A stretch of 64,000 bases of DNA from Argentina anserina (taxonomy: Eukaryota > Streptophyta > Magnoliopsida > Rosales > Rosaceae), in contig NC_065874.1 in the NCBI RefSeq assembly GCF_933775445.1, positions 18,185,001 through 18,249,000 of the forward strand, read 5' to 3'. The notes below the pieces were generated by a model. It was not told where the DNA came from and ran no database searches. It was given only the letters and a program-made list of their open reading frames with translations. Of this stretch, positions 11,418-23,040 are shown piece by piece (position 1 is the stretch's first letter; the number at the start of each line of letters is the position of its first letter). The translations under genes were made by a program, and so were the position numbers.

Positions 11418-14400
11418 ACTCCATTACCACATTCCCTCCCAACATTAAACCGCAACACAGTTAGTGAGGCAAACATGAGACAATAAGGCATACGCGATGG
11501 TAGGGGATTGCTAGAACTCAGATTTACCTCTTCAGCATTGGATTCACAACGTTGTCCACTTTGACTTTGCACCCACTGCTCTGATACACTCATTGATTTG
11601 GAAGAGACTGTACTTGCTTCGCCTTTACACCCATCAACCTTCTGCAGGTTGGGACAACGACGCCTATTATGGCCGGATTATGACAATGATCACAGCTAGG
11701 CCCTTTTTCAAGTGGTTGTGTTATTGGCCCGTTACATTCGGTTCTGTGGCCATGACTCCCTTTGGTTCTTGCTATAACAGGGTTCTGCACCACATTTCAC
11801 AGTCAAGTTCAGCCTTGCTTTCTTGCCCACGCTAATGCCCGGGTATTTGCCTAGGAGCATGTTCAGATCTTCCATCCCACTTTCAAAACCTTGTTCTGTA
11901 AATGACATATTGTAACACAATCTTTTTGCTAAACCAATTAACTTGGCGTACCTACAAGCCTGTGATTCCCCAATTCCATTATCGTTGACCTGTTGGCCGA
12001 GGATGGACTTCTTCCTGGCATCTTCCATCTCTTGCAAATAAGAGATTTGGGGAAGGTCTTAACACCCTCAGTTTTAAAAATAGTAAATATATGACAGCAT
12101 GGAATCCCATCAGATTCAAATAGCCCACACGAGCAGGTATAACAATCCCCCTTTGATTCTATCTCACCAGCAACATACGTAACTAGCCAACACCTATCTT
12201 CTACACCATACTATGTCACATAATTAGTAAGGTTCTTTGAATCATCATAATCAATACGGCTGGAGACAACACAACTATTTTCAAATACCATCTACCCTTG
12301 ATGACGAGATAGATATTGTCAGTGAAGATATTGAAAATTTGTTCCTCAATCCCCTTCACAGGGAGTTCAAATTTTCTGAGGTGGTTTCGAGACTTGAAGT
12401 CGTCCAACAAATAACGGTCTCTAAGACGACTGACACTGTGATATAGTCTAGGTACAAACTCCACAAGCTTAGTGAAACTCCCAACTTTGGTCTTCATCTT
12501 ATTATTCATACCCTCACAACGTTGTATGTTGCACATTCCCGCACAATGATGTCCCCTGCAACAATACCAAAAAAGGAAGAAATACATCATTACTTTAACG
12601 TAATCACATTTTCAATAAAACTACCATTATGGCATTACAGTCATGTAATTTGAACCAATTTTAGGTGTTTTCAGGTTTAGGTCTTACTACGGCACCCTAT
12701 ACGCACTTATGGATTGTATATTCCGTTTTTAAGTTTATGTTTTTTACAACAACTACCAACAACACAGTGCACTAGCCTTCATTCATATAGCCGTATTTCA
12801 ATAAAGATGGATAATTAAACAATTAAAGTAAATTGCACAATTGGGGAAGAACAAATTACCAAGGAGTTATCAAACTATGTTTATTGCAACTAACCTGAAG
12901 AATGCCTCCACCCATCTCTCACGCTTATCATAAAATGACTTCATCCATTCATTTTCCATCAAATCATGTTCGGCTATCATGTTGTCCCAAATTAACTGCT
13001 ACTCTTCAACATTGTATGATGCATATAACAGCTTCCCCAACACTTTCTGCACTTCTTCCTTTTTTACTTTTTGACCAATGTTCTGCCCTATGTGCCATGC
13101 ACACAACCTCTACCTCGCGGCTTTCAGATGCGTTCCAAGTACTTTGTGTAGCCTTTCATCCCAATCTGTTATAACAGTTTTAGGGACCTAATTTTTCATG
13201 GAAACAACAAATGTCTCCATCAGCCAATCAAACATACTCTCTTTCTCATCGGCAAGCAATGCATATGCGAAAACAATGCTTGCTCTATGGTTGTTGGCAC
13301 CTACAAACAAAACTAAGGGCATCCCATATACGTTTGTTTTGTACATGTTGTCTATGATTAAAACATCACCAAATGCCTCATAGTCTAGGAAAGAAGCACT
13401 GTCCCGCCAAAAAATGGTTGCCTATTTTCCCTCCTTGTCTCTTGTGTACCGGCAATAAAAGTTCGATTTATCCCTTCCTTTAATGCGAAACCAGTTCAGT
13501 GCTGCTTCTACATCACCGAGTTCTGTACCAAGTCTCCTACAAGCGTCAAGTTTGTTGTAAAGTTCCTTTAACATGAAACTAACAAAAGGGGCACCACCAG
13601 ATTGCATTGCTAAAAAATCAAACGCCCCACTAATACTCACCCCTGCAGCCACAAGCGCTTCCACTTCTAAAACATCCTCCACCGTTAATTCCCTAAATGA
13701 AAGGAGGAAGTGGCGTTTGGAAACATCTACAAGACCGTGGTTGTGAACTGTTTCAAACCTAAACACATAGTACTCTCCATTGCCTTCGTCATTCTTCACT
13801 GTGAAATTGGCTTTACAACCGGTCCTTGAGTACTTGGTTCCCCTTGGCACAACCTTCCTCTTCCTCTTCTTTCCAAGCACATTAAGACTATCACTTTTTT
13901 CATAAGGTTCAGTAAATTCATCTTCCCCAATTATTTCAGGAGCTTTTTCATTTAGCTTCACACAATTCTTGTTGTTGTACTGCCCCTCTTTAGAACATGC
14001 CCAGGTCCTCCTCCAGGTAATTGTACGTTGTTCGTCTTCCAAACAACGCCTCTCTCTTCTAAATCTCTTCATACTAAAACTAATCATGAAAGCATAATAG
14101 TAGTAAAATTTCTTAGCCTCTTCCTCACTCAGAAAATTTATGTTATCAAAGTCGGCTATCGTAAGCGTCTTCACATCCTTACCCTTCAACCTTAAATACC
14201 AATGGCTGTCGGGTGTTAGAGAACACACATCTTCAAAAGCAAGCTCTGTCTTTGACATCCCTTTTGCCATATTACGGCCCAACTCTTCCAACTCTTCTGA
14301 AGTCCGATTATAGACGTATCTTCCAAGCCCACCGTTATCACTCCCTGCATTTCCAGTGTCATCAACAGAGTCCCGCAATTCACTCCATGTACTTGGTTCA

Positions 14401-14585
14401 CTGCCCTGCTCTCTAAAACAGTGCATCTATAGTCCTCTTCTACCCTCATCTCGACTTTTAACACATTTCCGAACTTTCAAATCCTCCAACACATTTCCGA
14501 CATCATTGTCCTCTTCCTCCGGAAAGGGAGGACTGTAGTAGTCTTTCTCATTGAACAACAGACTTCCATCACAAACCTCCTCCAT
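11418..14585 (-). pseudogene. FAR1/FHY3-type MULE transposase pseudogene (main part)
   Basis: Family: MULE transposases and the FAR1-related transcription factors derived from them. A likely ATG is at 14583-14585. Domains in order on the minus strand: an acidic N-terminus; a FAR1 DNA-binding domain (about 14170-13650, with the frame EEEAKKFYYYYA, a conserved Cys and the VHNHGL end of a WRKY-GCM1-like zinc finger); a MULE DDE region (about 13440-12950, with FGDVLIIDNMYKT, VITDWDE and RLCAWHI); a segment with GMCNIQRCEGMNNKMKTKVG (about 12590-12400); a SWIM zinc finger CSCGLFESDGIPCCH (about 12145-12085); and a C-terminal CCHC knuckle (about 11700-11640). The frame is broken by several stops and shifts, including one inside the CCHC knuckle. 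The final codons lie at 6540-6561, separated by the copia insertion. Whether it was a mobile element or a domesticated FRS gene cannot be decided, because I found no terminal inverted repeats. Confidence 0.8.
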
Positions 14586-15229
14586 CACCTCACGCAATAC
14601 TAATTAACATTATAGACAACAATATAATATTCAATCTGAACCTAATAAATGAATCAACACTATATCTACCTATTCAAATCAACAACGCTAAACAATTTCA
14701 TTTTTTGGTCTAAATCTTCATTTCCAGACAATATATCAAAAACAAATAAAATAGAAAAGTTCAATACTAACATCTCTTGTCCATCGCAGATCTAACATTC
14801 ACAAACACCCAATACACCGATAAAACTATCGGAAAGGGTACCCGGCCACCCTCTCTCCGAAATTGGGGTCGCAGATACCACCACTCTAATGCTCCCAAAG
14901 TTCAGTGAAGTATTCCAATTATAAAATTGTGCCTCCCTCTAAACCTATTTCAATCTCCAGTTCAATGACTTCCCATGTGTGGTCAACGAAATAGGTCAAA
15001 GTCAGATTTATGCTTCCAAAACTTACCTTGGTCACATGCATTTCGCATGCTCTCATGCACATTTTTCTAACGTTAACAAACATATGTGGCCCCTGCTGTG
15101 CAGTCCAAGCCTGCATCACCACGTCCGCAAAATCCCTTTTGGGATCTCGGAGGTCCGATGCATTCCAGACTAGTCCCTAAATGGTATACAAATTTTATAT
15201 TTATTACATTCTTTTGCATATGGTAGAAT
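14586..15229. other. Spacer between the FAR1-like pseudogene and the hAT element
   Basis: No coding region supported. It may include the terminal region of a MULE that carried the FAR1-like gene, but I could not match it to sequence on the other side. Confidence 0.4.
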
Positions 15230-15571
15230 TAGGGCTGGGTTTGGTACATTACCAATTCGTTTTTGTCATTACCATCTACCAACCAATTGTAATTGGTAAT
15301 GAGAAAATTTGTATCATTACCGACTACTTAAGCCTATGTACCAAGTTTTCGGTATACTGATATTTTCGGTTGGTTCGGTTGGTAATGGGCCTTTACCAAG
15401 ATATAATATCGGCCCAATTAAGTCTAAGGCCCAACCTAATTTCTTTGCTGACAAAAGAAATTTAAACAAACTTTATAGTTCATACAATAATACGATTACA
15501 TATCCAACAAAAGGAAATCGAATTTTGCTAACAAGTTCAAGGATTGATGCGGAATAACAACATCGATGACT

Positions 15572-18032
15572 TCACTCTCCTCTTGTGCTAGACATTGGTT
15601 TGGACTGAGCTGGAGCTTGTGGCATTCCTTCCTGCCTATAACCTTGATTGAAAGCATTTTCTGACATGAACCAAAATTATTAGAACCATCTTGTGAAAAT
15701 ATTCAACCAACAGGTAAAGACACCAAAAGAATGCCTCATAACCTTATATAATGTTAGATATACAATGTATTTAGTTCAACATATCATGTACATAATGCTA
15801 GATATGCAAATCTAAATATCACAATGTAGACGTAAGCAAGTTTGAGTAATAGAATTTTAAAAAAGCTTACCCTTCTCAATTGCCTCCAACTCCAAGTAGA
15901 CTTTTAAGTCATCTTCTGTAGGAGTATCGTAAAAGCTAAAGTTTGGGGGTTCAGCCCTTAACCAATAAGTAGAGCAAACAAGAGTCTCGACCGTTCTAGC
16001 TGTCAATGAAGCTCTAAAAGGATCTAAAACTCTTGACCCTAAACTGAAGGCATTTTCAGAATCTTCTGTTGAGCAAGGAACAACAAGGATAAGGATATCC
16101 TTTGCTAACTTTGATTAAATTGGATATACATATTCATTACCCTTCCACCACTTAGCAATGTCAAAAGTTTTAGCAGTAAGGCTCACATACCTATCCGACA
16201 AGTACTGATTAACCTCATTCCGAATACATTGTGATTGTGCAGACATCCTCTCCCTTGCTATCTCCCTACTGATTTCATCAAGCCCTTCTAATTCATCCCC
16301 TTCCAATCCTACATCTTCATCAGCAGACTGCTCAGCTTGATATCTCTTTTATATTCTTCATACATCCTCATCAATATTCTTTTCAAGTTCTCTTCTATTG
16401 TCTGAATTGTCGCATAACTTGCATCAACCTTTTTCAAACCTACATGTGCCCACTACAACTTTTATCTAGGGTCCAGGACATTCGCTATCATGATGATCTT
16501 GTTAATTTACTCGAAACTTCCCCAATACTTGTTGAACTTGGTCTTCATTGAAGCTACAACCCTCCTCAAAACATCATCCTCTAAAAGCACAGTCCTGTCA
16601 ATCTCAGTTTATAATGTGATCATTTCAATAAATAATAGGTTTGCAGTGATGCTCTTCCATGCACTAAGTTTCAAGGTAGCTTCATAAAACTTCTTCAGAA
16701 AGACACAGAAGGCTTCTGCATTCCTCCAATCATCATAACATGGAGGTCCAACCCTTTTCTTTCCAGCTTCGTCTTTTTCTTCAAAATAACTCTTGAATAC
16801 AGAGTCATCTTCAGCCATTTTGGTAAAAGTTTCCTCATACATTAGTTCAGCTTCAACCATAAGATATGTGATATTCCATCTTGTAATGACATCTAATGGA
16901 ACATTGGCGTTTGCCTTGCATTGTTCCAAAATAGCAAACTCCCTGAATTTGTCAAGTCTTTGAGATGAAGATGTAACATACTTAGCACAATTCCATTTGG
17001 CTGCAACTCCATCCTCTAATCCCTTAGACCATCCTTCACTATCAAATTGATAATGTGGCATGCACATCTCAAATGCAAAAAGTCTCCATTGAACATCAAA
17101 ATTTTGTAAGTTTTAAGCCTTCTTTTCATGTATCCCACAACCACATCATTGGTACTAGCGTTGTCCGCAGTTATTGTAAACACTTTGTTGATCTCCCATT
17201 GTCTCAAACAGTACTCTATCATCCTACCGATATCACCCCTTTGTGACTAGTGATATTGCAAAAGTTTATAATCCTTTTATGAAGCTTCCAATCGACATCC
17301 ATAAAATGCACAGTCAAAACCACATAGTTTATGTTCTGAATTGATGTCCAAGTATCGGTAGTGATAGAAACTCTTGTCTGACTCTCCTTCAATTGACTCA
17401 TTAGAATAGTCTTCTCCAAGTTGTACTTGTCTAGCACACCCTTTGCAACTTGCTTCATGTCCATGGGTGTCCAATTAGGCTCTAACTCTTTACAAAAAGC
17501 GAGGAATCATTCTTTCTCCACAAACCGAAATGGGAGTTCATCCTTGATTATCATTTCAATGCACTTATCATCACATCTCTTATTATTATACTTGTGGTAT
17601 CCACTACCTCCACTAACATTACTCCCATTCAACTTTGATTGCTTCGGATCCCTGTTTTCATACATCGGGTGAGAAGTGCACTTCTTGGCATGGTTCCACA
17701 TTGAGCTAGTCCCATTTTTTTAATGACTCGCACAACACTTTATCATTACAATGGTTACATATGCACCATTTTGGATCCAAGGTCTCTGTTCATGGGAGCT
17801 TGCACCTCGTAAAATGATTCCAAAGAGGGCTTTTGTTGGCATGTTCCTTCATTTTCTTGCCACAAACTTGTGTAGAAGTTGTTGGAGCATCAAATGAAGG
17901 TGGTGGAGGTGCAGCTGGTAGTAGATGCTGCCCTGACAGGGGTGCAATTGTCTCTGCATTTGCAACATATCGACTTGATGGGGTCGAACTGCTTGCTTGA
18001 CTCATACTGCTCTGTGACGATTGCGTATCCAT
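15572..18032 (-). pseudogene. hAT transposase (RICESLEEPER-like) pseudogene
   Basis: The likely ATG is at 18030-18032, just after an AG acceptor-like site at the 5' side. Order on the minus strand: a Ser-rich N-terminus and a BED-type zinc finger remnant (about 17860-17680, with SPLWNHFTRCK and MWNHAKKC); the catalytic region with VSITTDTWTS (about 17370) and the segment WKLHKRIINF; FTITADNASTNDV (about 17180) carrying the second conserved Asp; then CACHIINLIVKDGL (about 17050). The C-terminal hAT dimerisation region is seen at 16150-15900 (KDILILVVPCSTEDSENAFS, then STYWLRAEPPNF). A last exon 15572-15660, joined across a GT-AG intron from 15871, ends in TGA. There is an in-frame stop near 17510 and shifts near 17240 and in the 16310-16620 stretch, so it is inactive. 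Confidence 0.8.
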
Positions 18033-18431
18033 ATCCTTGTACCTGAAACATTTGGATATATCATTCAAACCTCGTAACAATAATCAATTCATCAATTCAC
18101 CACAATGAACAGATGCTAATACCCTTCTCACATATATAGGATAAACCAATACCCTATAGAGAAGCAAAGACTATGCTACGATTTTCCACAGGAGGACCCT
18201 ATTTTGTCCCGGAGATATCAAAGTTATGATATTCTTATTTTTGGAACAAGAACCAAACTGTGATAACAAATTACCTCTAGTTTCAACCATTCAAATCCGA
18301 CGATCCCATATAAAGGAATTGTAAATAGAAGCATTACAGCAGAACAAACATTGGTAAATAGAAGCATTACAACATCTAACAGAGAAGCATCAGATATTAT
18401 TATAGCTATGGGACAATCCTAATAAGGTTTA

Positions 18432-18695
18432 TTGGTTATTGATATCAAAGGCCAAGACTTTGAGCTGTTGACATTTGGGTCAGGGAGGAGGATGTGCCCT
18501 AGTTACAGTTTTGGCATTAAGGTCATTCAGTCGAGTCTGGCGAATATAATGCATGGTTTCAGATGGAGATTGCCTGACGGCATAAGGGAAGGGGATTTGA
18601 ATATGGAAGAAATTTTTGGGCTTTCGACACACAAAAAGTTCCCCCTTGTTGCAGTCGCCGAACCTCGTCTTCCTACTCATGTTTACTCACTGTGA
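18432..18695 (+). pseudogene. Cytochrome P450 (CYP71-clan) C-terminal fragment
   Basis: The frame from about 18432 to the TGA at 18693-18695 gives 87 codons. It contains the heme-binding loop as FGSGRRMCPSYSFG, with the cysteine that ligates the heme iron. A downstream helix and tail follow (VIQSSLANIMHGFRWRLP, then LNMEEIFGLS and FPLVAVAEPRLP), typical of plant CYP71-type enzymes. The rest of the protein (about 420 residues, including the oxygen-binding helix and ExxR motif) is absent upstream, so this is a fragment, probably of the last exon. The loop has Ser and Phe where Gly and Leu are common. It lies inside the limits I assign to the hAT element, on the strand opposite to the transposase. 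Substrate cannot be guessed. Confidence 0.8.
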
Positions 18696-19750
18696 TTGAT
18701 TCAACTTCTACTAAATTTAAGTATCAGTTCTCTATAGCTTTTCTTGTATGCTAAAATTTCGTATATAGGACTGTATTGTCATCGCCCCATTAAATAAGGT
18801 AATCTCTATATCTCTAAATAAAACTATTGGTAGAAGAAAGTATGATAACTTATTAATCCAATGTTACACCAACTTACTGCAGATATTGATCAATAGCAAT
18901 TATAGCATATATATATAATCTACCAAAGTATATATATTTGGCTGCAGTTTAGCAATGTTACCTAAAATTTTCTTCAAGCATATTATCTTCCTCTTCTGAC
19001 AAGTACAAGGATACGGCCAGGAACAGCTGACCAATAGATCTGGGAAAGGCGAAAAGGTTATGATCTCCTAGCCAGGAGGACCTGCAAAGATATTGATGCA
19101 AGATAAATGCATATATTCATACACACAACGCATCATACCACTCACTCAGTTTCAAATTGATTATAATGAAGATAAATGGATCATGGATGCAATAACGAAA
19201 ACAGAAATGCAATGAAAACAACTTGCTTGAAATGAAATCAATGAGTATAATTGGATTGCTGATGCAACTACAGATACGCAATCAAACTTGCTTGAATCAA
19301 GGGAAGAGGTTACTCAAGTTTCGTATTCACAAATTGAAAGAGAATAAGAGATCGATTCGGTTTACCTGGGCCCTGATATGCAGAAATGGAGAATGAGTCT
19401 TTGTCTTTCTGATTCAATTCAAGAGTTTACGTCTTCACTGGGGCTGGGTGTTCGAGTCTTCGACGAGAATGAAGCGCGCAAGTCGGCAAGTGTGGGCTGT
19501 GTGGTATTAAGATAGGGTGGGTGAGTGTGACTGTGACTGTGACTGTGTATGTGTGAGAGAGATTTGTGAAAGTGTGAAATCACTGAAATTGGGGAGAAGA
19601 GAGGTGCAGTTTCAAAATGAGGATAGATGCGGCAGACAAGAGAGGTGAAGTTTCAAAACGAGAGAGATTTGTGAAAGTTTGAAATCAATTAGTTGGTAGA
19701 GCTGGTAATGGCTGGTTCGGTTTTGTTTGGCTCATTTTTTGCGAGCCCTA

Positions 19751-20153
19751 TAATCATAACAAATAAATAGAAGCAAAACCCCACCGCTAGGTTAATGAAC
19801 CATTTCGACATTCCCTCCCTTCATTCACTCTTCAGCGCCTCCATCCCCAAAAATTCACAAAATCTCAGATGTCACTCATCTCATCCCATAACTATTTTTC
19901 CAAACCCTAGTTCCTCAGAGTACCCCATTTTGAAGTCGAATTGAGCTACAGGCAAGTTCTTTTTACTCTCTTCTGATCTTGTGTTGGATGAACTGGAATG
20001 GCTGCAAATATTTTTTGTTTTTGTGTGTTCAATGAGTCTCCCATCCATATGCAGCAACATGATTGAGAATCCCAAGACTTCAATCAAGGAACCACCAGCA
20101 AAATGCCCATTTTGCTCACGAACTTTTCCCTGTGATTCTAATTTTTGAATATT
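19751..20153 (+). promoter_or_regulatory. Putative proximal promoter and 5' UTR of the HYL1-like gene
   Basis: Only about 400 bp separate the hAT right end from the HYL1-like ATG. An AAATAAATA element near 19759 could act as a TATA box. The stretch 19800-19870 is pyrimidine-rich (CATTCCCTCCCTTCATTC and similar), as plant 5' UTRs often are. No transcript data are available, so the start site is a guess. Confidence 0.35.
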
Positions 20154-21035
20154 ATGGCTACCGACGAAGAATTGCAAGGTAATCTTTTCCTCTGTCTTTT
20201 TTTTAATCAGTGCCAACTCTATGATTATAAGTTTAACATCAATGTTTGGTTGGTTTGTTGCAATGGCTTTTGTTATCACTATGTAGTGATATCAAGGTTC
20301 ATTAGTTGAGTCCCATTGTAGACTGTTTAGCTCACGGCCCTGAAATTGGATTATCTGACTTGCTCTTCTAGGGTTGTTTTAAAAAAATGTTTTGCCTATA
20401 CACTGTAATCATACCCCAGTTTGTAGGAACTGTGTGAGAGAAGTCAAATTTCTAGGCTCATAGGTTTATCAATCACTGGAAACTATCACAGAAGTACTTA
20501 ACTTAAAGTTTACAGGCCCTCTATAGTGCTTTTATATCCCATGCGACTGGCAAATTTCACAGTGCACCCTTTATGTTGGACGGTTTTGTATATCAGCAAG
20601 TTAACTTCATCTTAATTTAGTCTGTAATGTACTGTTCTTATAATTGTTGTCATATAAGGTCTGTCAAAGTGCTATGTATTCAAGAGCCGGTTGCAAGAGT
20701 ATGCACAGAAAGTAGGAATAAAGACACCAGTTTATGAGACTACAAAAGAAGGTCCGTCGCATGAGCCTTCCTTCTGTTCTACTGTGATAGTGAATGATGT
20801 TAGATACAACTCTTTGCCTGGGTTTACTCATCGTAAGGCAGCTGAACAGTCAGCTGCCGAAGTTGCTCTGCTGGAGTTATCTAAATCTAGTGATGCTGTG
20901 CAATGCGTCTCTCAACCTGTTGTAAGTTGTTTTATCTTACGAAATGTAACTTGATTATAAATAACACTGAGTCTTTGACATACCTGTTATCCTTCAAATG
21001 CAATATTGTTTTCAGCTCTTCAATTACAGCTCACT

Positions 21036-21075
<40 letters not shown>

Positions 21076-22761
21076 TCTCTCACATACACACACACACAGT
21101 GGTGCCTTGAGTTTTGGTGAAGTGGATTATTGATGTGAGATAATATTCTCTGCAGTTGCTCCTTACCATAGACTTTGTTATATACATATTACTGTATAAA
21201 ATTAGTAGGAAGATTGGACATTTGAGAATTATCTAGTGGATACTGTGAGAGTTTTAAAATAGTTGTTTATAGTGGAGGTTATAAACTAAGATGAGGCAGA
21301 AATTTGTTGTCATAATCTCATTGCAGACTTGCAGTTGTATTGTGAAGAAGCATACAATTTATAGTTGAAGTCTATGGTTCCTAAGCTGTATGAGTTAAAT
21401 TTTATGTTCGTGTAAGCTTCAGAGCTTTATGTCTTTATGAATCTACAGTCAGATAACATTTGTTTGATTGAACGGTCAGCTCCTGCCAAACATGGGTAAA
21501 CTAGAGGAAGTCCGAGTAAATTAAGTAGGAAGATCTAAACAGATAATGATGTATTCTCTAGAGGAAAAAACAATATCATCTCCATAAGATTGAGACACCA
21601 ATAGAAAATAAATAAAGGTGTAGAGAGAAGTAAGGAAGTCAAAGTAGAATATTCTAATTTCCTTTCAAAGTGTATTTGTTGCCGAACGTTGATTCTAGTG
21701 CCATGAACCATCTAGATGGATGACATGAATCCATATGTATTAATAAATACATGTATTTCAAATCAAAATCATGGCTGACTTTCTTTGGATGTTTGTTCTA
21801 GCATGAAATTGGCTTATGCAAAAATCTGCTTCAAGAGTATGCACAAAAGATGAATTATGCTGTTCCTGTATATCAGTGTCAGAAGGATACTTCCCCTGGC
21901 AGAGCATCGGTATATTCATGTACAGTTGAGATTGGGGGAATTCGTTATATTGGAGCTGCAGCAGCAACCAAAAAGGAAGCTGAGATAAAAGTGGCTAGAA
22001 CTGCACTCTTAGCTCTCCAGTTAAGTGATACCAAGTCATCCATGGGATCTGTTGGCACCTCTGAGTTAACAGTGCTTCCATCTAGAAAAAGGCGGTCAGA
22101 ATCTGAAGTGACTGATAATAAACCAAAACGAAAGAAAGTGCCATATAGGAGGAGGATGTTCAAACGTAAACCCTCAGAGGAAATTGCGGTAGAAGAATTA
22201 GAGAGCAATGGAAATGTCAGGCCAGTGAGTACAGAAGGTATGCCACAAGACTCAGTGTCCGATGATGTTCCCCATGCTAATAATGTTTATGTGGAATATG
22301 GGCCATCAACAGCTTCAGATCTCACCAACTGCAGAAATGGCAGTGGGGATTTGGGTTCAGTTTTATCACCCGATGGAAATATAACTAATTTGGCGGAAGA
22401 AGTGAATATGGTGTCCCCTGTCAAGCCTATGACCGTAGAAACTATGCCACAGTACTCAGTGTTTGAGGATATTTCCCATGCTAATAATGTCAATGCTGAA
22501 CCAGGGTGGTCAACAGCCCAGGAAGTGAATATGGTGTCAGCCGTTGAGCCAATGACTGCAGAAGCTATGCTACAAGACTCAGTGTTGAACGATATTGCCC
22601 ACAATGCTGAACACGGGTCGTCAACAACCAAGGAAGTGTATATGGTTTCAGCCGTTAAGCCAGTGACTGCAGAAGGTGTGCCACAGGAGTCAGTATCTTC
22701 AGAGATACCCCAATCTAAAATGTCAATGCTAAGCAAGGGTTGCAAACAGCCAAGGAACTGA
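20154..22761 (+). CDS. HYL1: HYL1/DRB1-like double-stranded-RNA-binding protein
   Basis: Exons 20154-20178, 20659-20921 and 21802-22761, all with GT-AG introns and consistent phase, give 415 residues. Two dsRNA-binding domains are seen: residues about 10-88 (CYVFKSRLQEYAQK, then LPGFTHRKAAEQSAAEVAL) and about 98-170 (LCKNLLQEYAQKMNYAVPVY, then TKKEAEIKVARTALLAL). They agree closely with Arabidopsis HYL1, including the CVSQPV linker at the exon 2/3 boundary. A basic nuclear-localisation stretch follows (about 190-216, with KPKRKK and RRRMFKRK). Known role of the family: HYL1 works with DCL1 and SERRATE in nuclear dicing bodies to cut microRNA precursors accurately. The C-terminus is a repeat tail, also seen with different repeats in Arabidopsis HYL1. 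The stop at 22759-22761 comes from a 1-nt shift inside the repeats; a compatible frame continues to 23036, which would give about 507 residues. The shift leaves both RNA-binding domains intact. Confidence 0.88.
21036..21099. repeat. (CT)n followed by (CA)n microsatellite in HYL1-like intron 2
   Basis: A run of CT dinucleotides with few interruptions passes into ACACACAC near 21085-21099. It lies between the exons ending at 20921 and starting at 21802. Confidence 0.9.
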
Positions 22762-23036
22762 ATATGGTGTCTGCTGTTGAGCAAATGACTGCTGAAACTA
22801 TGCCACAAGATTCCTTGTCCGAGCATATTCCGCATGCTAATAATGTCAATGCGGAACATGGGTCATCAACTATGACATCAGATTTCACCAACGCCACCAA
22901 TGGAAATTGCGATGTAGTTGGTTCAGTTTCTGTGTCCAGTGAAAACACAGCTACTTCAGCCAACAAAGGGAATATGGTGTCGGCTGGACCTTCGGAGGTT
23001 TCAACTGTCATTCCTGGACCTGACCAATCGCTGTGA
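22408..23036 (+). repeat. Tandem 123-bp coding repeats in the HYL1-like C-terminal tail
   Basis: Units begin with ATGGTGTC or close variants at 22408, 22531, 22642, 22764 and 22974, with lengths 123, 111, 122 and 210 bp and a short last unit ending in TGA at 23034-23036. Each encodes the pattern NMVSAV-P-TAE--PQ-S followed by an acidic stretch. A longer diverged unit (about 22220-22407) precedes them and resembles the 210-bp unit. The 122-bp unit is one base short of 123, which shifts the frame and ends the annotated protein at 22761. The later units stay open in the shifted frame. Confidence 0.85.
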
Positions 23037-23040
23037 GTAC

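Larger units (their letters stand above)
15230..19750 (-). mobile_element. Degraded hAT-superfamily DNA transposon
   Basis: Left end TAGGGCTGGGTTTGG (15230) and right end, read inward on the minus strand, TAGGGCTCGC (19750) share the terminal TAGGGCT. The subterminal sequences are also inverted copies: left CATTACCATCTACCAACCAA (about 15268) and right CATTACCAGCTCTACCAACT (about 19720-19690, minus). The transposase inside is hAT-type. The flanking 8-mers (ggtagaat and taatcata) do not match, so a target duplication is not demonstrated. The right part (18100-19750) contains a cytochrome P450 gene end and two near-copies of a roughly 100-bp unit around 19555-19690. Confidence 0.65.

Noticed and set aside
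22287..23011. Long minus-strand frames opposite the HYL1-like tail
   Set aside because: They are antisense shadows of the tandem coding repeats; the plus frame continues from the dsRNA-binding domains.
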